Positions 27,297 to 36,877 of a stretch of 41,237 nucleotides of DNA are shown here, piece by piece (within the stretch, counting starts at the first letter, position 1; every line of letters begins with the position of its first letter). The stretch spans positions 1-41,237 of the forward strand of contig JARGGI010000008.1 of assembly GCA_029210775.1 (NCBI GenBank). Direction: 5' to 3'. The translations under genes were made by a program, and so were the position numbers. The notes under the pieces are model-generated. The model was given only the letters and a program-made list of their open reading frames with translations. It ran no database searches and was not told the origin of the DNA. The DNA comes from Patescibacteria group bacterium. GTDB lineage: Bacteria; Patescibacteriota; Minisyncoccia; JAHIHE01; JAGLIN01.

Positions 27297-28784
27297 CTAT
27301 CTTCCTCCACAACCACACGATGAAGCGCCACACGATCCTCCGCAAGACCCTCCTCCATTACAAGATCCTGATGGCAAAGTAACTTGTTCTTTTGATATAT
27401 CGTCAGATGAAGGTTTTGTGTCTTTTTCTGTCACGACGAATTTTCCCCAAACCATTTGCATCCAGCAACTGAATTTTATATCACCCAATTTTTTAGGAGT
27501 AAATTCAATAATATTCTCTCCATAACTTAATTTTTTTCTGATGTTATAATCTGGCATAAGAATTTCATCAGTACAGCCTGACATTTGTTTTACGTTAATT
27601 ATCCAACGAACTGGAATATCCTTTTTTATAAAAAGAACATTTGGAGAATATCCACTATAAGTTAAATCCATATTTATAATTTGAAATTTTTCAACATTCC
27701 CATTGATTTTATATTTTTCTTGGCTTGTAGATTCTTTGGGAGCAAGTCCGGAAAATCCATATCCGAAATTTATAAATCCTCTATTGATCATAAAAATTCC
27801 AAGAACTATAACTATAACCCCTGAAAATTTTATTACTTGTTTTATTCTGTCTTTACTGATTAGTGAAATAAAATTTCCGAAACCAAACATCAAGGGAACT
27901 GTTCCAAGCGCATAGGCTCCCATTGACAAAGCTCCCTGTGTCACACTTCCAGAAGCAAGGGCATAAAGTTGTATTGCTTGAAGTGGTCCACATGGCATGA
28001 ATCCATTTAGGAGTCCAATAACAAGTGGTCCATTTGATTTTTTGCTATGTTTTTGTTTGTAGAGATATTTTGCTGTAAAAATTGGCATTTTTAATTTAAC
28101 TTTTTCAAACCAGGAAAAATTTGTGATTAAAGACAATCCCATTAAAATCATAAATGTTCCAGCTATAAGAGTTATAATTCCGGTGAATGTTGGATTAATT
28201 CCAAAAAAAGATCCAAATCCTCCCAATATCGCTCCGATTGCGGTATAAGAAATCATTCTCCCTAAATTGTAATGAAAGTGGGGTGAAGTAAATAATGAAT
28301 TCGATGTTTTCTCTTTTGTATGATGATTTGCAGTATAGGCAATAACAAGTCCTCCGCACATTCCTACACAATGAAAACTAGCTAAAAATCCAATGGCAAA
28401 AATTAACCAATAACTTATATTTTTTTCGTTAAGCTTACTTAGGATTTCAAGCGCGCCAGAATTGTTAATTAGAAAATAGCCAACAATAAACAGAATAATC
28501 AATATTCCAGCAATGGCTATTTTTTTTATATTATTTTTATTTTTTGACAGGTCTTCTTTTTTGTTTTCTGTTTCTTTTTTTATCTTGTAATCCATTTTTT
28601 CAATTGTTTCAAAAATCTTTTTTTGTGAGATTTTGTTTTCATCATATTCAATTTCACAATTTCCTGTTTGATTGTTAACTTTGACACTTTTAATACCATC
28701 AAGTATATCAACTTCGGTTTCAATTAGAATTTTGCAACTTTTGCAATGAATTCCTTCAATTTGAATTTTTATTTTTTTTAGCAT
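27297..28784 (-). CDS. HMA domain + SafE/DsbD-like membrane domain + cupredoxin-like domain + Cys/Gly tail
   Basis: GIHCKSC HMA motif; FLASFHCVGMCGGLVIAYT and GLLNGFMPCGPLQAIQLYA; IPVRWIINVKQMSGCTDEI..FSCWMQMVWGKFVV; CNGGGSCGGSCGASSCGCGGR. Confidence 0.85.
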   Translation of the reverse strand: MLKKIKIQIEGIHCKSCKILIETEVDILDGIKSVKVNNQTGNCEIEYDENKISQKKIFETIEKMDYKIKKETENKKEDLSKNKNNIKKIAIAGILIILFIVGYFLINNSGALEILSKLNEKNISYWLIFAIGFLASFHCVGMCGGLVIAYTANHHTKEKTSNSLFTSPHFHYNLGRMISYTAIGAILGGFGSFFGINPTFTGIITLIAGTFMILMGLSLITNFSWFEKVKLKMPIFTAKYLYKQKHSKKSNGPLVIGLLNGFMPCGPLQAIQLYALASGSVTQGALSMGAYALGTVPLMFGFGNFISLISKDRIKQVIKFSGVIVIVLGIFMINRGFINFGYGFSGLAPKESTSQEKYKINGNVEKFQIINMDLTYSGYSPNVLFIKKDIPVRWIINVKQMSGCTDEILMPDYNIRKKLSYGENIIEFTPKKLGDIKFSCWMQMVWGKFVVTEKDTKPSSDDISKEQVTLPSGSCNGGGSCGGSCGASSCGCGGR

Positions 28785-28841
28785 TTTTTTTAAGATTAAT
28801 TTTCAAAAATTACGAAAAGTTTAAATATTATTGTCGTTGTG

Positions 28842-28942
28842 ATGAGCAAAGTGTATTGAAGCGTCGAAGTAATCCCGCAATTAAACTCCTCGTGTTATAG
28901 CCTTGAGATTGCTTCAGTTGCTTTTGCTCCTTCGCAATGACA
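28842..28942. repeat. Degenerate dispersed palindromic repeat
   Basis: TTGTGATGAGCAAAGTGTATTGAAGCGTCGAAGTAATCCCGC then inverted GAGATTGCTTCAGTTGCTTTTGCTCCTTCGCAATGACA; partial relative near 23578-23616. Confidence 0.55.
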
Positions 28943-28952
28943 TTATTTCAAA

Positions 28953-29198
28953 TTAAAATAAACCTGCAATCTCTTCAAGCTCTGATTGTTCAATTGTAAT
29001 TATTCCATTTTCAACTTTCAAATTTGGATTAATTGGTCCAGGATTACAACCACCTTTTTCAGTTGCGATTTTTTCCATGGGATATATATTTCCGCAAGTT
29101 TTATAGATACAATAATATAAAACTATTTGTCCGTCAATAATATTAAAAATAAAAAAAGACGGAAATATTTGCATTTTAGCAGTTCCCATCTTATTCAT
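28953..29198 (-). CDS. Hypothetical protein
   Basis: 81-aa ORF overlapping the end of 29191-29466. Confidence 0.5.
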   Translation of the reverse strand: MNKMGTAKMQIFPSFFIFNIIDGQIVLYYCIYKTCGNIYPMEKIATEKGGCNPGPINPNLKVENGIITIEQSELEEIAGLF

Positions 29199-29466
29199 TT
29201 AAGTCTTTTCTGTCTTTTATTTTGTATTGTTTTTCTAATTTGGAAATAAAAGAGGTCCTGTCTTTATAGTCACCTTTAATCTCTATGGATGTAGCATTGT
29301 AAATCCCTGTAGGGTAAGTCCACTTTATGTTTATATCTAAATTATTTTCTTTGGCATTAGAAATAATTTCTCGTATGAGATTATAAAAATTTATAATCTC
29401 AATATCAATAATAATTTTAGTTCCGTATACTTTACTTCCGCCAGGTCTCATGATATTGCTGCTCAA
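29191..29466 (-). CDS. Hypothetical protein
   Basis: 91-aa ORF, apparent two-gene unit with 28953-29198. Confidence 0.5.
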   Translation of the reverse strand: MSSNIMRPGGSKVYGTKIIIDIEIINFYNLIREIISNAKENNLDINIKWTYPTGIYNATSIEIKGDYKDRTSFISKLEKQYKIKDRKDLNE

Positions 29467-29916
29467 TATATATTCCTCCTATAAGTTTGTTTTTATTTTT
29501 GTTTGCAATAAAAAAAAGCTCTCTTTGTTGAGATGCTGTCTTGTAGGTAAATTGAATTGTTATATTTAGGTCACAAGAAAACATCCCGACAAAAGAAGAG
29601 TTAGCAGTGATAATAGAAGTGTTTGATTTGAATTTCTTGTGATTATGTTTTCCATAGTTTTAAAATATCATATGAAATTATTTTGTCAACTTCTTGTATT
29701 AGTCCAACACATTTTGGACAATAAGATATTATTAATTTCTTTTTTTTGTGCTATTTTTTATTCTTAATTGATTAATTTAATTAATAATGACACAGAATCT
29801 CTTTGTATGATATTTTTATTTGGGAATGACATTTACGAGTTTTGGCAATAGCGCCTATAAATGTTAAAATAAAAACATAGATTTAATTGATAAATATTTG
29901 TTTTAAAGTTAAAAAT

Positions 29917-31017
29917 ATGAAAAAACAAAATTCATCTATCTCTTCTTTTCAATGGGAGATAACTGAGTTTCAACTTAGACAGAAACAGCAAGCGTCTATT
30001 ATTGAGAAATTTTTATTTCCTTCAATTTTTTTAATGTTTATTTTTCCTCAATTAGGTTTTGTTGGAATTCTTGCAATAGCCGTCTTTTATATAAAATTAA
30101 ATAGTAACTCAAAGTTACAAACAGGAAATGTTGTTGCGGTTGAAAAGTATAAAATTGATAATAATGGAATAAGTATTAATGATGTAAAACAAGGGAAAAA
30201 CAGTTTTTATAGTTGGAATGATTTATCCTATTTTTATAATTATTCCAAAACAAATCCATTGTTCGGGTTGTTGTTTAGTAAAATTGTTGGAGATGAATTT
30301 TTTGTTATGAATAAAGATCTAAAATTAATCAAATTGAATACAAATACCGTTGATGTGGAAAAAATTAAATTTACATTATCTAAAAAGCTAAAATTTAAAC
30401 TGCCAACAAGCTGGCAAACACCTTCTTCTTCATCAAGTTCCTCATTTAAATATTCAGGGATTGGATTGTTTGGTAATTGGCTTAGCTTTCCATCATCTTC
30501 AAATAATAATAAGCAAAAGAAGATTGGATTTTCAAACAGAAATCAAGAAAAAAGATTTCATGAACAAACAATCGCAAGTCGGATAAATTTACAAAAAGAA
30601 AAGGAAGCTTTTAAGAATAAGTTAATAATAATTTTATATCTAATTGTGGCATTTTTTGTTACTGTTGTATATCTTGTTTATGAAAACAAGGATTCATTGT
30701 CAGAGTTCAAAAATGACTCGCCAGGAAATGTTGTTATTAATCCGATAGAATCAGAAGTTTCTCAAGAAAATGATAATAATTTTAATATTTCCGATGATGC
30801 AATGTTTTGGGAAAGAAAAGGCTGTCCAAAAAATGAAGTTGATATTGTGACATGTAATCAAGATAGTGATTGTGAAATATATTTTTATTTTTTGAGCGAA
30901 AAAGGCAAGCCAGTTGAAGAGAGTACTCCAAAGAGTATGAATTATTATGTTAATTCAATAAGAGATGAAGATGGTTGTGTCTGGGGTTCAATTAATAGAA
31001 AGTATAAAAAAGCATAA
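29917..31017 (+). CDS. Membrane protein of unknown function
   Basis: TM segments; ATG 29917 preferred to the TTG at 29887. Confidence 0.65.
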   Translation: MKKQNSSISSFQWEITEFQLRQKQQASIIEKFLFPSIFLMFIFPQLGFVGILAIAVFYIKLNSNSKLQTGNVVAVEKYKIDNNGISINDVKQGKNSFYSWNDLSYFYNYSKTNPLFGLLFSKIVGDEFFVMNKDLKLIKLNTNTVDVEKIKFTLSKKLKFKLPTSWQTPSSSSSSSFKYSGIGLFGNWLSFPSSSNNNKQKKIGFSNRNQEKRFHEQTIASRINLQKEKEAFKNKLIIILYLIVAFFVTVVYLVYENKDSLSEFKNDSPGNVVINPIESEVSQENDNNFNISDDAMFWERKGCPKNEVDIVTCNQDSDCEIYFYFLSEKGKPVEESTPKSMNYYVNSIRDEDGCVWGSINRKYKKA

Positions 31018-31232
31018 AGATCTTTGGTGGCGAAGATATCCATTGGTCAGTGATTGTTCTGCAAATTCGAATTTTGATGAAGTGTTTATATGTAATAAAG
31101 TTGCCAAAAGATGTATGTTTAGATAGTTTATCTTTATATCCTGTGGATAACTTTTTAATAATATATTGATATTGTCTAAAATGCTTTATAATAAGCACTA
31201 ATATGATATTAATAAAGTTTAATATTTTTCTA

Positions 31233-31260
31233 TTGACAAATATTTTTTATCCTGTATACT
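31233..31260 (+). promoter_or_regulatory. Near-consensus sigma70 promoter
   Basis: TTGACA (31233-31238), 16-nt spacer, TATACT (31255-31260). Confidence 0.7.
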
Positions 31261-31266
31261 GTTATA

Positions 31267-32485
31267 TAGAATTATTAAAAAATCTATGACAACATTAAAT
31301 TCACAATCAATGCGAATGAAAGAATCCCAGATAACTGGCTATTTTGTGATTGTGAAAATTAGCCTACTAATTAAGTAGTTTGCTTTTGATTTAGTTTAAG
31401 GCTCGCAAGAGTTAAATAAAACAAAACCAAAAGCAACCTACCAAATAGTAGGCTTTTTGTTAAATATAAACAAAAATTGATCTTTAAAAAAGATGTTTTA
31501 GACTTACTGTAAGCTTATTAAGGGATTTTATAAAAAGTTTTCAGTAGGTCTAAAATGGCCAGCATTTATTTGGAATACCTCCTATTCCCATTCCCGTCAT
31601 AAGGATAAATGCTGGCCATAATAATTAAAAAAGGTCTTTGGACCACGCTTGCGAGAGGATATGGGTCATTATGAATCATAATGAAATTAAATTTACAAAA
31701 AACAACACTAAAAAACCCATACTCCTCTCGCACCTCCTTTCTTTATTTTTCTTAGCTAATTGTGTTTAATAATTTTGAATATAATTATTGGAGAGAAATG
31801 CTCGTTTGTTTAAAACATAGACAAACGATGAGAATACTTTGAACCATGAAAGTATTCCTTTGCCGGGAATGACTGAAGAAATATAATTCTTCAAGACTCA
31901 CAAAAGCTAAGACCAAAAAAGCTTTTGAAAAAAACAGGGGCGGTATAAAATTTATAAAAAAATATTATTAAGTTTATTAAACCGCCCCTCTTCTCACCTC
32001 TTTTAATTTTTTTTTAAATTCAATTTCTGTTTATAAAAATTTGTAAATAGAAATTGCTTCATAAGTGATCCTTATGAAGTATATGGGAGATCCTTTCAAA
32101 AGAAGATCTCTCACAATTAAGAGAGCGGAAAAATTTGGAAAAAAGCCAAATAGAAATTATAAATAATAATTTTCTTTCCGCTCTCTCATCTTCATCTAAT
32201 AAAAAATGGAGGGAAATAATGAATTATAATGAAATGATAAGCATTCTAATTTTAATTTATTGTAAGAAAGAAACTGATAATTAAAAACATCTTTCTTACT
32301 CTTTTTTAAATCAAACAATTTAAATATACACCAGAAAATAAAATGAACTTAGCCAACAAAACACAACAAAATATAATCATTAGCATTATTATCAGCCACG
32401 GGGCTTTGCCTTGAAGGTTGATTTGATGATTTAGATTTAACCTGCAAAGCAAAATCCCGAACAAAAAATGTTCGGGATTTTTTGT
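31267..32485 (+). ncRNA. Candidate large structured non-coding RNA / hairpin array
   Basis: About a dozen long, often nested stems between a good promoter and a strong terminator; no ORF of 60 aa or more in the track between 31198 and 32610. Confidence 0.5.
32453..32485 (+). terminator. Rho-independent terminator
   Basis: AATCCCGAAC-aaaaaat-GTTCGGGATT followed by T-run. Confidence 0.85.
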
Positions 32486-32633
32486 TATTTGAAAAATATA
32501 TATTAAATTTTAAGTGTCATTGTGAAATTATTGAAAAATTGTTTTAAAAAATCTCACGACGACATTTGGTTGTCTAAAAATAAAAATAAATATTTACAAC
32601 ATATAAATTTTGAATTTAAGGAGGAACAGAAAA

Positions 32634-32888
32634 TTGAGTGATAATACATGGACCAGTGAGGGAGATAAAATTCTCCTAAATGTTGAAATGAATGGTGGGT
32701 TGCAAGATGTTATTATAAAATTAAATAAAATCGTTGGTGTAAAAGGAGAAAAATGGGATTTTGTTGGAAAACCTAATTTGTATGTATTTCCACAAATTAA
32801 AGTTATAAAATCTCAAAAAGAAGGTATCCTTGAAATTTTAAACAAGGAAGGATTTTTACATTATCATAAGGGGTTTAATAATAAGTAA
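32634..32888 (+). CDS. Hypothetical protein
   Basis: TTG start with AAGGAGG at 32618-32624; the 32610 start in the track lies before the SD. Confidence 0.55.
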   Translation: MSDNTWTSEGDKILLNVEMNGGLQDVIIKLNKIVGVKGEKWDFVGKPNLYVFPQIKVIKSQKEGILEILNKEGFLHYHKGFNNK

Positions 32889-33318
32889 GCCCTTTTTTCT
32901 TTTTCAAAAAAATAAGAGCAATTTTTTTGCTCAATTTTTTGATTTATCGTTTCTTTTCTGTTAGCTCATATAGACGAACAGAAGTATTTTTATCAAGGCT
33001 AATTTTTATGACATTAGTATTTTGGAATAAAATAAGCTGTTCTTTTATTTTATTTTTTGGTGCCTGAATGTGAGTCATTATTTATGATATGGTTACAGGA
33101 CCTCCGCCCTGATCTTCTAAATATTTAATTATCAAGCGAGCAAGTCTTTCTGACAAGAGAATTTTAATTTCATTTGATTTTATAAGGTTCAAGATTTACA
33201 TCTCAATTGGCTGATAATTATATATTATCAGTAAATATCATAATACACAAAAAGAATTCCACAGGTCTAATAAATGTGATAGAATTAGATTGTTAATCAG
33301 GATATAGATAATCGTATT

Positions 33319-33903
33319 ATGACACTGTTCCAAATTAAAAAGTATTTATATGGTCTTAAAATATATATATTATTTTCTTTATATTTTTTTGCCATATCAA
33401 CGCTTATTGGATATATTTTTGCTCAAAATAATCCTGTTGAAGTCCGAGAAGTTATAAAAAACATAAGCGAAGCTCTGCTATTGGATGAAGAAATGACTTC
33501 GTTGCAACTTTTTTTCTTTATTTTTCAAAATAATGTAAGTAAGTTATTTATAATATTACCACTTGGAATTTTCGCAGGAATTATTCCATTTCTTTCAATT
33601 TTTACTAACGGATTGATTTTAGGAATTTTTGCTCAAATTGCAATTCAAGAAGTTTCCTGGTTATTTTTAATTTTCGGAATAATGCCTCACGGAATTATCG
33701 AAATTCCAGTTTTAATTGTTTCTTCTGCAATTGGAATGAGAATTGGAAAAGTTGCAATCTGGAAGTTGTTTGGATCAAAGGAGAGCCTTATAAAAGAACT
33801 TACAAAAGCTCTAAGGTTTTTTATTTTTGTACTATTCCCACTTTTGTTTATTGCAGCTTTTATCGAAACATATATAACATCTAATATCTTGAAGCTTCTT
33901 TGA
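33319..33903 (+). CDS. Stage II sporulation protein M-like (SpoIIM/DUF95) membrane protein
   Basis: NNVSKLFIILPLGIFAGIIPFLSIFTNGLILG...MPHGIIEIPVLIVSSAIGMRIG. Confidence 0.8.
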   Translation: MTLFQIKKYLYGLKIYILFSLYFFAISTLIGYIFAQNNPVEVREVIKNISEALLLDEEMTSLQLFFFIFQNNVSKLFIILPLGIFAGIIPFLSIFTNGLILGIFAQIAIQEVSWLFLIFGIMPHGIIEIPVLIVSSAIGMRIGKVAIWKLFGSKESLIKELTKALRFFIFVLFPLLFIAAFIETYITSNILKLL

Positions 33904-33917
33904 TTTATATAAATTAT

Positions 33918-33988
33918 GGGCCCGTAGTATAGTGGTATTACAGCGCATTCGCATTGCACAAACGCGAGTTCAATTCTCGCCGGGTCCA
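33918..33988 (+). tRNA. tRNA-Ala (CGC)
   Basis: Acceptor GGGCCCG/CGGGTCC with G3:U70, T arm GCGAG-TTCAATT-CTCGC, anticodon loop TTCGCAT; one mismatch in the anticodon stem. Confidence 0.75.
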
Positions 33989-34102
33989 CTATTACAATTT
34001 TCATTATATCTATTTTGTTTTTATTTGATAAAATGGTATAATAATATTAAATTTATACAGGATTAGTATTTTTTGGTTTTTAATTGGATAAATATAAAAT
34101 TT

Positions 34103-34744
34103 ATGCCGGAAAAAAAACAAAGAGTAAAAAAAATTATAGCTCTCTTAAATAGAAAATATAAAAATCCCAAGACTGCTTTGAATTACAAAACCCCACATGA
34201 ACTTTTGGTTGCTACGATTCTTTCTGCACAATGCACTGATAAAAGAGTAAACACTGTAACACAAGAACTTTTTAGAAAATATAAAAAAACAAAGGATTAT
34301 GCCAATGTTAGTAGTGAAGAATTTGAGAAAGATATACGGACAACTGGATTTTATAGAAATAAAGCGAAAAATATTATTGAAGCTTCAAAAATTATTGTTG
34401 AAAAATTTCGTTCCAGAGTTCCAGATACAATGGAAAAATTGATAACATTGCCTGGAGTCGCTAGAAAAACAGCAAATATTGTCCTTTCGGAAGCGTTTGG
34501 GAAAAACGAAGGAATCGCTGTTGACACTCATGTTAGAAGATTATCGCAAAGACTTGGTTTATCATTAAACTCAAATCCTGATAAAATAGAAAAAGATTTA
34601 ATGGACATTACAGAAAAAAAGAATTTAAGTAGGATTTCAAATTTGTTAATTTCTCATGGTAGAACAATTTGTAGCGCCAGGAGTCCAAAGTGCCGTTCTT
34701 GCGTTTTAAATAAAGATTGTCCGTCTGCATTTAGTTTTAAATAA
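34103..34744 (+). CDS. nth: Endonuclease III
   Basis: LLVATILSAQCTDKRVN, HhH LITLPGVARKTANIVL, VDTHVRR, [4Fe-4S] C-x6-C-x2-C-x5-C. Confidence 0.95.
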   Translation: MPEKKQRVKKIIALLNRKYKNPKTALNYKTPHELLVATILSAQCTDKRVNTVTQELFRKYKKTKDYANVSSEEFEKDIRTTGFYRNKAKNIIEASKIIVEKFRSRVPDTMEKLITLPGVARKTANIVLSEAFGKNEGIAVDTHVRRLSQRLGLSLNSNPDKIEKDLMDITEKKNLSRISNLLISHGRTICSARSPKCRSCVLNKDCPSAFSFK

Positions 34745-34781
34745 TATATATATCAGATTAATTTAAATATTAATCAAAAAA

Positions 34782-35309
34782 ATGATTGAAACATATAGTC
34801 TAAATATCTTTAAATGTAAGTTATGTTCAGAAGTGATTTTAGCTGAACATAAATCATCAAATTGTCCATTTTGTGGAGCGCATGATGATTATATTATTCG
34901 AGTACAAGAATGGAAAGATAATAATAATATTGATAATCTTTCTAAAATTTCAAGAGAAAATCTTGAAAATGCAATGAATTTAGAGTTTGAAAATGCAAGG
35001 TTCTATAAATGTGCTATGTCTTATTCTCGTGATGTGGAAAAAAAGGCGATATTTCAAAGTCTTTCTAAAACAGAAATGGAGCATGCATTTTTGATTTCGA
35101 AAGTGTTAAAATTACCTAAATCTGATTTAGGAATACAAAACATTTGTTTTCGTCTTGATCAAGAAAATATTGAAGATGCTCTTGTTCGTGAGAAAAAGGC
35201 AAAAGAATTTTATCTTAAAGCTTATAATGAAGCCTCGGAAGAAAGAGTTAAAGAAATATTTTTTGGTCTATTAGAAGTGGAAGGGGATCATATAAAATTG
35301 TTTGAATAA
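34782..35309 (+). CDS. Rubrerythrin-like ferritin-fold protein with N-terminal rubredoxin-like zinc site
   Basis: CKLCxEV...CPFCGA; E/ExxH pattern (FENARFYKCAM...TEMEHAFL...VEGDHIKL). Confidence 0.85.
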   Translation: MIETYSLNIFKCKLCSEVILAEHKSSNCPFCGAHDDYIIRVQEWKDNNNIDNLSKISRENLENAMNLEFENARFYKCAMSYSRDVEKKAIFQSLSKTEMEHAFLISKVLKLPKSDLGIQNICFRLDQENIEDALVREKKAKEFYLKAYNEASEERVKEIFFGLLEVEGDHIKLFE

Positions 35310-35341
35310 GGATTACAAATTTATCTACTATGAATAAATTA

Positions 35342-35364
35342 AAAAAGAGCTGATAGCTCTTTTT
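35342..35364 (+). terminator. Terminator
   Basis: AAAAAGAGCT-gat-AGCTCTTTTT. Confidence 0.75.
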
Positions 35365-35663
35365 CTTTATTGTTGTTTATAATAATTCTTTAGAAAAAAG
35401 TTGCTAATATCCTTGAATTACAAAATTCAATATATTTGTCATCCTTAGCTTGTCAAAGGGTGGAAAATGCATCAAATTTATCATAGTTCGATAGGCAGGC
35501 TCACTATAATAAATTTAGTTATCTCGTAATCTAAAGTAATTTGTAACATTCTTGACATAATTTTATATTTATGTTAGAAGTGGACACAGGAAACAACAAA
35601 CTATTTTATTGAAAATGGGAATAATTGGTTTTGTTTCTGAGAAATATAAAAAGGTGAATAAAA

Positions 35664-36818
35664 TTGAACAAAAATATAAAAAATATTTTAAGCATTGCGA
35701 TGATTACAATGCTGATGGTATCGACAATTCCTTTTCCAGTGTTTGCGGACATTGAACAGGAAAGTAGCGAAACTGTTTATTCTGAGGACTTCTTTCAGAT
35801 AAATACAAAATTTGGTTATCCTATAGGAGTACATATTCTCTCACCGAGTAATATGAATTCAAAAAAGTTGATGGTGTTAGTTTCTGGTACAGGATTGGAT
35901 TTTAAAACTAATTTTTTTACACCTGAAGATCAAAATTTGGCATTATTTTATATTCAACAAGGATATACTGTGGTTGGAATTGATAATGCTGAAACTTTGA
36001 TAGATTTTGATCCGGCTACAGATTATGCTTTTATGGATAACTGGGGTATAGACAGCCATGTAGCTAATACAAAAACCGCAGTTAAATTTGCCCAAAAACA
36101 AACAGGAATAAAGGATTATGAAATAACAGGGCACAGTCTTGGTAGTATTGTTGCTCTTTTATATTCAGAAAAATATAATGATGACGAACGCTTAAAGGCT
36201 ATTTATCTTTTGGAAATTGGGCAGTTTAACCCAGAGACAGAAGCTGAACGAATACAAATGGCTATTGAAAGTTCAATTGCAGCTGAAAATGCCATTGAAG
36301 CGGGATCGTATGTTGATTTTGAGTTGCTTGGTTTTGCTCAAATTACATTGAATGCAATAATATTTCCAACTGGAGACTCTAAAATTCCTAGTCCGTATGG
36401 TGGAAATTTTACAAATGAAGAATTTGTCTATTTTGCAGCCATATATACAAATATGTTGCCTGGTAATTGGCAATTTAATCAAGGTCTTTTTGCCGGAAAC
36501 CTATTTAGTGGTTTGTATTATACTTCATCAGATGTATTGTACCAGGTCGGTCTTAATGGCGGAATTTATCCAATGGCTATAGAAAGAGATCTATATTTAT
36601 GGCTTGCTGGCAAATATAAAATTAATTTTAAAAGTGTGAAAGTTCCAGTAGTCATAGTGAATGCTGAGGGAGGACTTGGAAATAAAGGAGAATATATCTT
36701 CAACAAGCTAAAATCTGCCGGAAATGAAGATGTTCAATATATTTTGGTTCCCGGAGGACATGCAGATATAATTTACGGAGGAGAATATGCACAAGAAATC
36801 TGGAAGTGTTTAAAGTAA
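35664..36818 (+). CDS. Secreted alpha/beta-hydrolase-fold protein
   Basis: Signal peptide; nucleophile-elbow-like ITGHSLGSIVAL; VPGGHADI. TTG start with AAAGGTG. Confidence 0.75.
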   Translation: MNKNIKNILSIAMITMLMVSTIPFPVFADIEQESSETVYSEDFFQINTKFGYPIGVHILSPSNMNSKKLMVLVSGTGLDFKTNFFTPEDQNLALFYIQQGYTVVGIDNAETLIDFDPATDYAFMDNWGIDSHVANTKTAVKFAQKQTGIKDYEITGHSLGSIVALLYSEKYNDDERLKAIYLLEIGQFNPETEAERIQMAIESSIAAENAIEAGSYVDFELLGFAQITLNAIIFPTGDSKIPSPYGGNFTNEEFVYFAAIYTNMLPGNWQFNQGLFAGNLFSGLYYTSSDVLYQVGLNGGIYPMAIERDLYLWLAGKYKINFKSVKVPVVIVNAEGGLGNKGEYIFNKLKSAGNEDVQYILVPGGHADIIYGGEYAQEIWKCLK

Positions 36819-36877
36819 GTAAATAAAGGGAGAGAAAATACTAAGTTTTCTCTCTCATATTTTTTTTATATATCTCT

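Noticed and set aside
27247-27525. Forward Pro/His-rich ORF
   Set aside because: Antisense to the Cys/Gly tail and cupredoxin part of the HMA-SafE protein.
28842-28942. Novel regulatory RNA
   Set aside because: Matches the common dispersed GTCATTGCGAG...AAGCAATCCC-type palindromic repeat seen across many genomes; degenerate here.
31731-31742. 16S rRNA 3' end (CACCTCCTTTCT)
   Set aside because: No other 16S segments upstream; only the anti-SD stretch matches, so not an rRNA gene.
33687-34004. Reverse ORF IVDPARIELAFVQCECAVIPLYYGP...
   Set aside because: Antisense translation of tRNA-Ala and SpoIIM-like gene; classic spurious tRNA-antisense peptide.
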